Positions 9,052 to 16,439 of a stretch of 64,000 bases of DNA are shown piece by piece (the first letter of the stretch is position 1; every line of letters begins with the position of its first letter). The stretch comes from BA4 sp044376575. GTDB lineage: Bacteria; Bacteroidota; Bacteroidia; CAIKAF01. The notes beneath the pieces were generated by a model. It saw only the letters and a program-made list of their open reading frames with translations. It was not told the DNA's origin and ran no database searches. A program made the translations under genes and the position numbers. The stretch spans positions 1 through 64,000 of the forward strand of contig JBILKR010000009.1 of assembly GCA_044376575.1 (NCBI GenBank). Direction: 5' to 3'.

Positions 9052-9720
9052 ATGAATAATAAGGAACAAAAATCATATTTTATACAACCCCCGATATTAT
9101 TATCATTACTTACAGTTATATATGTTGTGGGTGTGTATGGATTAAGTATTCCGGTTACCCGTCCTTATTTTGTTTTTATGGTGCCCTTAAACATTTTAAT
9201 GACTGTTATTTTGCTTATGTTGTATCACAGACCATATAGTCTTCGTTTTGGGTTAGTACTTTTGGGTATTGGAATCGCTGGGTTTACTGCCGAATTTATT
9301 GGAATTAAAACAGGGTTAATTTTTGGAAATTATCATTATGAAGGTGGATTGGGTGTAAAAGTGTTGGATGTACCATTAATTCTTATCCCTAATTGGGCGT
9401 ATATGATATATATAACAGCTTATCTCGCAAGCAGCATTTCTAAAAATTTTTATGTAAAGGTTCTGCTGGGAGCATTTTTTATGGTAGGTTACGATCTGCT
9501 TCTTGAACCCTCAGCCATTGAGTTTAATTTTTGGGAATGGGAAAATGGATATGTGCCGCTTCAAAACTATTTTGGCTGGCTGACTTTATCATTAATGTTT
9601 CACTGGGTTTATCAGCGGCTGTCACAGCCGGTTGTAAATCCCATATCTACAGGAGTTTTGGCTATTCAAACAGTATTTTTTATGTCGTTATTTGTGATAA
9701 ACATGATAAAATCGATGTAA
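9052..9720 (+). CDS. cruF: CruF-like carotenoid biosynthesis protein
   Basis: A 222-residue integral membrane protein with about seven hydrophobic segments, of the Caroten_synth (DUF422) family. Characterised members (CruF) are carotenoid 1,2-hydratases acting on the psi end of acyclic or monocyclic carotenoids. Family-like stretches include FTAEFIGIKTGLIFGNYHY (about 81-99), VPLILIPNWAYM and GYDLLLEPSA. The start is an ATG seven bases after the desaturase stop, so the two should be cotranscribed and act on the same pigment, probably a saproxanthin- or myxol-type membrane carotenoid. The end product cannot be fixed from two genes. Confidence 0.82.
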   Translation: MNNKEQKSYFIQPPILLSLLTVIYVVGVYGLSIPVTRPYFVFMVPLNILMTVILLMLYHRPYSLRFGLVLLGIGIAGFTAEFIGIKTGLIFGNYHYEGGLGVKVLDVPLILIPNWAYMIYITAYLASSISKNFYVKVLLGAFFMVGYDLLLEPSAIEFNFWEWENGYVPLQNYFGWLTLSLMFHWVYQRLSQPVVNPISTGVLAIQTVFFMSLFVINMIKSM

Positions 9721-9736
9721 TTTATAAGAAAAATTA

Positions 9737-9744
9737 TATTTTTG
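9737..9744 (+). promoter_or_regulatory. Candidate -7 box upstream of the OmpA-family gene
   Basis: TATTTTTG is an exact TAnnTTTG match just after the cruF stop and about 86 bases before the next ATG. No -33 TTTG was found at the expected spacing, so this is weaker than the other promoter candidates. Confidence 0.3.
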
Positions 9745-9830
9745 TTGTGAATGCGTCCATTTGGTTGTATTCATAAAGAGAGAAATTTGAAAAAAAAATT
9801 ATTAATCAACTTATTAACCTACTGAACAGT

Positions 9831-11873
9831 ATGTTTATTAAAAAATTTATTTCGCTCACATTGTTATCAGCTTTTACAGGAGTATTCGCTTGGTCTCAAT
9901 GTAATACTCAGGCTACTTCAAAGGCCGATTATGCTTATAATACAAATTCATTCTACCAGGCAATTGAATTGTATGATAAAGCGCTAAATAAAGTCAAAAG
10001 TAAAGACAAGGAAACCAAATTTTGTATTGGTTTTCAGGTGGCTAAATGTTATCTGAAATTAAATGATTACAAGAAAGCTGAAACGCAGTTTAAAAAAATA
10101 ATGAAAGCTGAGGTTTCTGATCCTATGGCTTATTATATGTATGGAATGTTATTGAAAAATCAGGGCAGATATGAAGAAGCTAAAGTTCAGTTTGATAAGT
10201 ATGTGTTAAAAGTTCCTGCAGATGAAAAAGGAAAATTAGCTCAAAAATCATGTATTGATGCTATTAAATGGATTAATGATAAAACTTGTTATCAGGTTGA
10301 ACCAGCAAAAGCTTTTAATACAAAAGAGTGGGAATTTTCTCCGATTTTTGCTACAAAAAAGCAAGATCAATTATATTTTACATCCAACAGAGAAAAGTCA
10401 TTGGGTAAAACTAATGCCATCTGGGGTTTCAGAAATGAAGATTTTTGGAAAAGTGTGAAAGATAAAAAAGGCAACTGGTCTGCTCCAGTTCCGGTTGAAA
10501 TAATTAGTACAAATTTTAGTGAAGGTTCTGGTGTTTTTGATTCAAAATACAGTACTATTTATTTTACTCGTTGTTTTGGTGATAAGAAAAATGGTTCAGG
10601 ATGTCAGATATATAGTGCGAAGCGTCAGGGACCGGATAAATGGATGGAAGCGGTTAAACTAGAATTGGCGGCAGATTCATTTACTACTGGTCACCCTGCC
10701 ATTACACCTGATGGTAAATACATGATTTTTTCATCAAATATGCCCGGTGGCGAAGGAGGAATGGATCTTTGGATTGCTGAATTCAATAAGAAACAAAAAA
10801 CTTTTACCAATCCTAAAAATTTAGGTCCCGGAATTAATTCTTTTCATGAAGAAGTTTACCCACATATCAAAGAAGATGGTAAATTATATTTCTCATCCAG
10901 CAGACCTGAAGGTATGGGAGGATTGGATATCTACAAGTGTGATAAGAAAGGAGAAAATCTTTGGGAGAAACCTGAAAATATGATGTACCCCATGAATTCG
11001 GAAGGTGATGACTTTGGCATTGTTTTCGAAAAAGGAAAAGAAGCTGGTTTCTTAACTTCTAACAGAAAAGGAAGCAAGGGATACGATGATATCTATACGT
11101 TTACCATACCTAAAGCAGAAATTACTTTGAGTGGAACTGTTCGTGATAAAGATACCAAAGCAATTATAGAAGGTGCAAAAGTTGAATTTGTAGATTCACA
11201 GGGAAATAAGTTTGAAGCTGTAACTGATGCTACCGGATATTACAAAAAGAAAATTCCATTTGGAGCATCTTATGATATGACTGCCACCAAAAAGGATTAC
11301 TACAATGATGTAAATCGTGCATCTTCTATGGGATTAGATCCTTTGAAAACTTGCAAGGACACAAATATAGTTGCTGATTTCTTATTGAAAACTCAAAAAG
11401 TGGATTTGGAGTTTGAGGTACAATTTATTTTCGATAAGGCTGAATGGTTCCCTGAATTTGAAGATACTTTGAAAAAAATTATTGTGATTCTTAAAGATAA
11501 TCCGACTATGGTAGCTGAGTTAGGTGCCCACACGGATGCTCGTGGTAATGATAAGTATAACGAAGACCTTGCACAGCGCCGTGCGAATGCAGTAGTGAAG
11601 TATCTGGTGGAAAATGGAATTGAAGAAAAACGTTTGGTTGCTAAAGGATACGGAGAGTCTCAGCCACGTAAACTTCAGCGCGATATGAAAGGTGCTGAAA
11701 CAGGTTTTGTGTTTACTAAAGACACTGAAATGACAGAAGCATATATTAACGAGTTGAAGAAACAGGAAAACGGAGAAAAGAAATTTGAAGATGCACATCG
11801 TTTAAATCGTCGTGTAACCGTGAAAAAGATTAGCGATGATTTCAAGCCTGTGAAACCTAAAGAAGAAGAATAG
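9831..11873 (+). CDS. OmpA family protein with TPR, WD40-like and CarboxypepD_reg domains (PorE-like)
   Basis: A 680-residue envelope protein. In order: signal peptide (1-23), TPR repeats (about 28-140), a PD40/beta-propeller region (about 165-425, with repeated FSPIFA, YFTSNR, MIFSSN and LYFSSSRP blades), a carboxypeptidase regulatory-like fold (about 430-510, from LSGTVRDKDTKAI), and an OmpA C-terminal peptidoglycan-binding domain (about 535-670, with GAHTDARG and RRANAVVKYL). This order is that described for PorE of the type IX secretion system, which links T9SS to peptidoglycan. Paralogues with the same layout are common, so PorE identity is likely but unproven. PorE is a lipoprotein, whereas SQC here is a poor lipobox. 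Confidence 0.8.
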   Translation: MFIKKFISLTLLSAFTGVFAWSQCNTQATSKADYAYNTNSFYQAIELYDKALNKVKSKDKETKFCIGFQVAKCYLKLNDYKKAETQFKKIMKAEVSDPMAYYMYGMLLKNQGRYEEAKVQFDKYVLKVPADEKGKLAQKSCIDAIKWINDKTCYQVEPAKAFNTKEWEFSPIFATKKQDQLYFTSNREKSLGKTNAIWGFRNEDFWKSVKDKKGNWSAPVPVEIISTNFSEGSGVFDSKYSTIYFTRCFGDKKNGSGCQIYSAKRQGPDKWMEAVKLELAADSFTTGHPAITPDGKYMIFSSNMPGGEGGMDLWIAEFNKKQKTFTNPKNLGPGINSFHEEVYPHIKEDGKLYFSSSRPEGMGGLDIYKCDKKGENLWEKPENMMYPMNSEGDDFGIVFEKGKEAGFLTSNRKGSKGYDDIYTFTIPKAEITLSGTVRDKDTKAIIEGAKVEFVDSQGNKFEAVTDATGYYKKKIPFGASYDMTATKKDYYNDVNRASSMGLDPLKTCKDTNIVADFLLKTQKVDLEFEVQFIFDKAEWFPEFEDTLKKIIVILKDNPTMVAELGAHTDARGNDKYNEDLAQRRANAVVKYLVENGIEEKRLVAKGYGESQPRKLQRDMKGAETGFVFTKDTEMTEAYINELKKQENGEKKFEDAHRLNRRVTVKKISDDFKPVKPKEEE

Positions 11874-11893
11874 ATGTTATTGATAATAAAAAT

Positions 11894-11924
11894 AGAGCAT
11901 CCTGAAAGCAGGATGCTCTTTTTT
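11894..11924 (+). terminator. Rho-independent terminator after the OmpA-family gene
   Basis: An 11-bp perfect stem (AGAGCATCCTG / CAGGATGCTCT) with an AAAG loop and a run of six T. It separates the OmpA-family transcript from purM, whose ATG starts 18 bases later. Confidence 0.9.
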
Positions 11925-11941
11925 ATTTTGGACCAGAGAAT

Positions 11942-13108
11942 ATGAATTCAAAATATGAACAACGTGGTGTTTCGGCTGATAAAACAGACGTTCATCATGC
12001 CATTAAAAAATTAGATAAAGGGATTTTCCCGAATGCTTTTTGTAAAGTACTTCCTGACATTGCCGGAGGAGATGATCAATATTGCAATGTAATGCATGCG
12101 GATACTGCCGGAACAAAAACCTCGTTGGCATACATGTACTGGAAAGAAACCGGTGATCATAATGTATGGAAGGGAATTATTCAGGATTCTATTGTGATGA
12201 ATCTGGATGATATGGCTTGCGCCGGAATCACAAATAACATTATACTTTCTTCTACCATAGGAAGAAATAAAAACTTAATTTCAGGAGAAGTGCTGCAGCA
12301 TCTCATTGAAGGTACACAGCATTTTATTCAAAACATGAAAGACCATGGAATTGAAATTACGCTTGCAGGTGGTGAAACTGCCGATGTTGGTGATATTGTA
12401 AGAACGCTTGATGTTGGATTTACGGCTTTTGCCCGTGTACCCAAAAAAGATATTATCAACATTGATATTCGGCCGGGTGATGTTATTGTTGGTTTTGCGT
12501 CTTATGGTCAGTCGGTATATGAAGACAGATATAACGGAGGGATGGGAAGTAATGGATTGACCTCTGCTCGTCATGATGTATTTTCTCACGAATATTATCA
12601 AAAATATCCTGAAACTTTTGATCCGTCTGTTGATGAATCACTCATTTATTCCGGAAATTTAAAACTGACAGATGTAGAACCTGAAACCGGGTTAACTTAT
12701 GGTCAGTTGGTTTTATCACCAACCCGAACATACATACCTTTGATTCATCGATTAATTTATGAGCACAGGTCAGCAATTCATGGTATTATACATTGCACCG
12801 GCGGAGCACAAACCAAAGTGCTGAAATTCTGTAAAGATTTACATATCATTAAAGATCATCTGTTTCCGATACCTCCGCTATTTAAAGCCATTATGCAGCA
12901 ATCTGAAACACATCCTCAGGAATTGTATAAGGTATTTAATATGGGTCACCGACTGGAAGTATATACAGATGAAAAATCAGCTTTAGATATGATAAAACTG
13001 TCTAATGAACTGGGAATTGAGGCACAGATTATCGGTAGAGTTGAACATCATACGGAAACTTTATTAACGATTACCTCTGACCTGGGATCATTTGAATATA
13101 AATCGTAA
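11942..13108 (+). CDS. purM: Phosphoribosylformylglycinamidine cyclo-ligase (AIR synthetase)
   Basis: Converts FGAM to AIR with ATP, the fifth step of purine synthesis. At 388 residues it is the longer PurM form seen in Bacteroidota. Family signatures include SADKTDVHHAI near the N-terminus, DSIVMNLDDMACAG, AGGETADV and the glycine-rich VGFASYGQS. It heads a tight purM-prfA-pyrF run (gaps of 5 and 6 bases) linking purine synthesis, translation termination and pyrimidine synthesis. A divergent GAR-synthetase-like fold is the only alternative, and the NMDDMACAG-type motif argues for PurM. Confidence 0.92.
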   Translation: MNSKYEQRGVSADKTDVHHAIKKLDKGIFPNAFCKVLPDIAGGDDQYCNVMHADTAGTKTSLAYMYWKETGDHNVWKGIIQDSIVMNLDDMACAGITNNIILSSTIGRNKNLISGEVLQHLIEGTQHFIQNMKDHGIEITLAGGETADVGDIVRTLDVGFTAFARVPKKDIINIDIRPGDVIVGFASYGQSVYEDRYNGGMGSNGLTSARHDVFSHEYYQKYPETFDPSVDESLIYSGNLKLTDVEPETGLTYGQLVLSPTRTYIPLIHRLIYEHRSAIHGIIHCTGGAQTKVLKFCKDLHIIKDHLFPIPPLFKAIMQQSETHPQELYKVFNMGHRLEVYTDEKSALDMIKLSNELGIEAQIIGRVEHHTETLLTITSDLGSFEYKS

Positions 13109-13113
13109 AAGAA

Positions 13114-14187
13114 ATGCTTGAAAAACTGGAATTGATTTATTTACGCTGGCAAGATCTTGGAGAGCAGCTTTCTGATCCGGAAGTAATTTCCAATGTTCGT
13201 CAGTTTGTAAAAATAAATAAGGAATACAAAGACCTTCAACCTATTGTTGATGCATATAAATTATACAAAAATGTATGCTCAAATTTAGACTCGGCCAAGC
13301 AAGTGCTGGAAACAGAAAAAGATGAAGAATTCCGAGCTCTTGCCAAGATGGAATTAGATGAACTGGTACCTCAGAAAGAAAAAATGGAAGAGGAGATTCG
13401 TGTTTTGCTTATTCCTAAAGATCCGCAAGACAGCAAGAATGCCATCCTTGAAATCAGGGCAGGAACAGGTGGAGACGAGGCCAGTATTTTTGCCGGTGAT
13501 TTATTGAGAATGTATCTGAAATACGCTGAGAGAAAGGGATGGAAAACAAACATACTTACAGAAAGTGAAGGAACGGCAGGCGGATTTAAAGAAGTAGTGG
13601 TAGAAGTGGAAGGACAGGATGTGTATGGTACATTAAAATTTGAAAGTGGTGTGCATCGCGTACAGCGCGTTCCTGATACAGAGGCCAGTGGTCGGGTACA
13701 TACCAGTGCGGCTTCGGTGGCAGTATTGCCCGAAGCAGAAGAGGTTGACTTTGAATTAAGGGATGCAGATGTGAAAATGGACACCGCACGAAGTGGAGGT
13801 GCCGGAGGTCAGAATGTAAACAAAGTGGAAACAAAAGTAATTCTGACACACATTCCCTCCGGAACTATTGTAATGTGCCAAACAGAAAGAACACAGCTGA
13901 AGAACAGAGAAAAAGCCATGAACATGTTACGTACCAAATTGTATGAAGAAGAGGTTCGTAAACATGAAGAAGCGATTGCCAGTAAAAGAAAAACAATGGT
14001 AAGCACAGGCGATCGAAGTGCAAAGATCAGAACCTATAATTATCCGCAAGGACGTGTTACTGATCATCGCATCGGATTAACTGTATATAATCTGCAGGAA
14101 GTCATCAACGGAGCTTTACAGGAATTTATTGATGCACTGCAATTCGCTGAGAATGCAGAGAAAATGAAAGAAGGTAACCTGGTTTAA
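13114..14187 (+). CDS. prfA: Peptide chain release factor 1
   Basis: Reads UAA and UAG at the ribosomal A site and triggers peptide release. The universal GGQ motif is at residues 231-233 (SGGAGGQNVNK). The tripeptide anticodon region shows P187-D188-T189 in RVPDTEASG, the PxT signature that separates RF1 from RF2 (SPF). At 357 residues it has normal length. No frameshift site is present, as expected for RF1. The ATG begins five bases after the purM stop. Confidence 0.97.
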   Translation: MLEKLELIYLRWQDLGEQLSDPEVISNVRQFVKINKEYKDLQPIVDAYKLYKNVCSNLDSAKQVLETEKDEEFRALAKMELDELVPQKEKMEEEIRVLLIPKDPQDSKNAILEIRAGTGGDEASIFAGDLLRMYLKYAERKGWKTNILTESEGTAGGFKEVVVEVEGQDVYGTLKFESGVHRVQRVPDTEASGRVHTSAASVAVLPEAEEVDFELRDADVKMDTARSGGAGGQNVNKVETKVILTHIPSGTIVMCQTERTQLKNREKAMNMLRTKLYEEEVRKHEEAIASKRKTMVSTGDRSAKIRTYNYPQGRVTDHRIGLTVYNLQEVINGALQEFIDALQFAENAEKMKEGNLV

Positions 14188-14193
14188 AATAAA

Positions 14194-14997
14194 ATGACAA
14201 GAGAAGAACTTATAAAAGAAATTTACAGGAAGAAATCATTTCTCTGTGTAGGGCTCGATACCGAATTGAAAAAACTTCCTTCCTGTGTCATGAATTCTGA
14301 TGATCCTGTTTTTGAATTTAATCGCAGGATTATTGATGCCACAAAAGATCATTGTGTTTCTTATAAGATCAATACAGCCTTCTACGAAGCGATGGGAACC
14401 GAAGGTTGGGAATGCATGCAGAAAACCATTTATTACATTGGTAAATCGCATTTTATTATTGCAGATGCAAAACGTGGAGATATTGGCAATACATCGGATC
14501 AGTACGCTCAGGCCTTCTTTAAAAAGTTGCCTTGTGATTCAGTTACAGTTGCTCCTTATATGGGCAAAGATTCTGTTCAGTCTTTTTTAAATTATCCCGG
14601 AAAATTTGCCATTGTGTTGGGACTTACATCCAATGAAAGTGCTGCTGATTTTCAAACCATCAACGATGAGCATGGTGTTCCATTATATTTGCGGGTAATT
14701 GAAAAGGCTGCATCCTGGGGAACAGAAGATAACATGATGTTTGTTGTGGGTGCAACTAAAGCAGAATGGCTTCGGGAGATCAGAAAAGTTATACCCAACC
14801 ATTTTCTGTTGGTTCCTGGAGTTGGTGCTCAGGGCGGATCACTGGAAGAGGTCGTGAAGTTTGGTAAAAATGAAAATGTGGGTTTACTTGTCAATTCAAG
14901 CAGGGGAATTATTTATGCATCATCAGCAGATGATTTTGACATAATAGCTAAACAAGAAGCTGCAAAGATTCATCAGCAAATGATGAACTATTGCTGA
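14194..14997 (+). CDS. pyrF: Orotidine-5'-phosphate decarboxylase
   Basis: Decarboxylates OMP to UMP, the last step of de novo pyrimidine synthesis. The 267-residue TIM-barrel protein belongs to the longer (type 2) PyrF group. The catalytic K-x-D-x-x-K-like segment is DAKRGDIGNT, and phosphate-binding elements are VPGVGAQGG and SSRGI. It lies six bases after prfA. The last ten bases overlap the end of the convergent small gene, and no terminator hairpin separates them. Confidence 0.95.
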   Translation: MTREELIKEIYRKKSFLCVGLDTELKKLPSCVMNSDDPVFEFNRRIIDATKDHCVSYKINTAFYEAMGTEGWECMQKTIYYIGKSHFIIADAKRGDIGNTSDQYAQAFFKKLPCDSVTVAPYMGKDSVQSFLNYPGKFAIVLGLTSNESAADFQTINDEHGVPLYLRVIEKAASWGTEDNMMFVVGATKAEWLREIRKVIPNHFLLVPGVGAQGGSLEEVVKFGKNENVGLLVNSSRGIIYASSADDFDIIAKQEAAKIHQQMMNYC

Positions 14998-15302
14998 TTT
15001 TTATTCTTCGATAAAATATATTCCGCTAATGTATTGATGTCTTTCAAATGCTTCTCTTTATTTTCGAGTGCTTCGTGGATGTCAAAATGAATTCCTACTG
15101 TTTCTTGTTCTTCATCAAATATATCATCCAGAATCATTAATAAATTCAATAGGTCAGCAGTATCGCTGATTCCATTTCCTTCGTCAGATATTACGTGCAG
15201 TCGTTGGTTGGGTTCATACAACAACTGATCTTCTTTTTCCTGCATTTCATTGTATTCTTCTACTGCCCTGTAAATGATCTCCAATAATTCTTTCTTTTCC
15301 AT
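14988..15302 (-). CDS. Small acidic protein, possibly acyl-carrier-like fold
   Basis: A 104-residue acidic protein not assigned to a named family. The start is the ATG at 15302; the open frame extends six codons to a TTG that is less likely. Residues about 50-68 (DTADLLNLLMILDDIF) can be laid over helix II of acyl carrier protein, with DT where ACP has the phosphopantetheine-bearing DS, and the end (LKDINTLAEYILSK) resembles ACP helix IV. This similarity is weak and unconfirmed; if real, the serine is missing. The gene follows the DUF6702 gene after four bases and runs ten bases into convergent pyrF. Confidence 0.7.
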   Translation of the reverse strand: MEKKELLEIIYRAVEEYNEMQEKEDQLLYEPNQRLHVISDEGNGISDTADLLNLLMILDDIFDEEQETVGIHFDIHEALENKEKHLKDINTLAEYILSKNKNQQ

Positions 15303-15306
15303 GCGA

Positions 15307-15825
15307 TTATTCAAATTCAAAAAATATATTTTTTTCGGGATTGCTTAGTTTATGACTTTTTCGTTCGTCATTATAATAACAATGTATAATATTTTGTTGT
15401 GAAGGAATAAAATCATACAGTATATTATTCGAAATTTCAACCTTTCCCTGAACATTCAGCGATGTGAATTCTAAATGACACCACGTGGATTCATCTTCAA
15501 TTTCGTACCCAACCCAAGTAGGTTGAATAAAATGCCCTCCAATACGAATAGTCAGTCGCTCTCGGATATACTGTTGCAGGTATTCTTTTTCAGATTGATC
15601 GCGAACAGATTTGATAATGTCAGGAGTATAATCGTATAGTTTTTTTATTGCATCTTCCAGGTCATCTGTAAACATCCTGCAACTGATCTGAACTATCTTT
15701 GTACGCGAGTCAATTCTAATCTCTGTCACTCCTAAATAAAAAGGATGTACGGGATTTGCAGATGAATTTTCAGCCAACCCTGTGAACAAAAACAGAAAAA
15801 ATAAAATTGTATACTTGTATTTCAT
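15307..15825 (-). CDS. DUF6702 family exported protein
   Basis: A 172-residue protein with a signal peptide (about 1-23, ending SSANP) and a mature start VHPFYLGVTEIR. This fits the DUF6702 family, which in Bacteroidota often sits beside HupE/UreJ-like and M1 peptidase genes, exactly as here. It is probably periplasmic and its function is unknown. It is divergent from the HupE-like gene with only 19 bases between starts. That gap holds an exact minus-strand TACTTTTG (15831-15838), which would give an extremely short leader if used. The downstream acidic protein is probably cotranscribed. Confidence 0.8.
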   Translation of the reverse strand: MKYKYTILFFLFLFTGLAENSSANPVHPFYLGVTEIRIDSRTKIVQISCRMFTDDLEDAIKKLYDYTPDIIKSVRDQSEKEYLQQYIRERLTIRIGGHFIQPTWVGYEIEDESTWCHLEFTSLNVQGKVEISNNILYDFIPSQQNIIHCYYNDERKSHKLSNPEKNIFFEFE

Positions 15826-15844
15826 TCCTTCAAAAGTAAGATAA

Positions 15845-16438
15845 ATGAATGATTTTTTAGTTTGGGTTCAATTGGGTATAGAACATATTGCCGATTTTTC
15901 AGGATATGATCACATGCTGTTTTTACTTTCATTGATGATTTCATATTCATTTCGTCAATGGAAGCCACTGCTTATCTTGCTTTCCGGATTTACCATTGGT
16001 CATTCTCTTACATTGATTTTAAGTGTATCCGGTGTATTGAGCATATCATCTGCCTGGGTGGAGCTGCTCATTCCTGCAACCATTTTTATTACCTGCCTGT
16101 ATCGTATTCAACATTTTCAAAAAAACACAACATCATCTGTCCTTTTTTCGCTGCTGCTTACCACTTTATTTGGGTGCATACATGGACTTGGGTTTTCCAA
16201 TTACTTGCGCTCGCTGCTGGGCAGCGAAACCTCACTTTGGTTACCTATGATAGCCTTTAACCTGGGAATAGAATTAGGTCAATTGATTGTTGTTTCTGTT
16301 CTCTTGCTTTTTTCATTATTTTTATATCGTTTCGTTCGTATTCATCCGTTCCACTGGAATTTTTATCTGGCATCTGCCGTTTCAGGAGTGGCCTTTGTGA
16401 TGATGATTGAACGAGCATCTTTTTTACTAAATGGTTAA
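15845..16438 (+). CDS. HupE/UreJ family membrane protein
   Basis: A 197-residue inner-membrane protein with about six hydrophobic segments. The family signatures are the early GIEHIADFSGYDHMLFLL (about 12-29, with acidic and histidine residues in the first helix), GFTIGHSLTL and FGCIHGLGFS. HupE and UreJ proteins are linked to nickel or cobalt uptake, but Bacteroidota members often lack hydrogenase or urease neighbours, and none are seen here. The substrate is therefore open. A short-leader TATACTTG (7 of 8 matches to the -7 consensus) lies 27 bases upstream. Its end overlaps the first possible ATG of the M1 peptidase frame. Confidence 0.85.
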   Translation: MNDFLVWVQLGIEHIADFSGYDHMLFLLSLMISYSFRQWKPLLILLSGFTIGHSLTLILSVSGVLSISSAWVELLIPATIFITCLYRIQHFQKNTTSSVLFSLLLTTLFGCIHGLGFSNYLRSLLGSETSLWLPMIAFNLGIELGQLIVVSVLLLFSLFLYRFVRIHPFHWNFYLASAVSGVAFVMMIERASFLLNG

Positions 16439-16439
16439 T

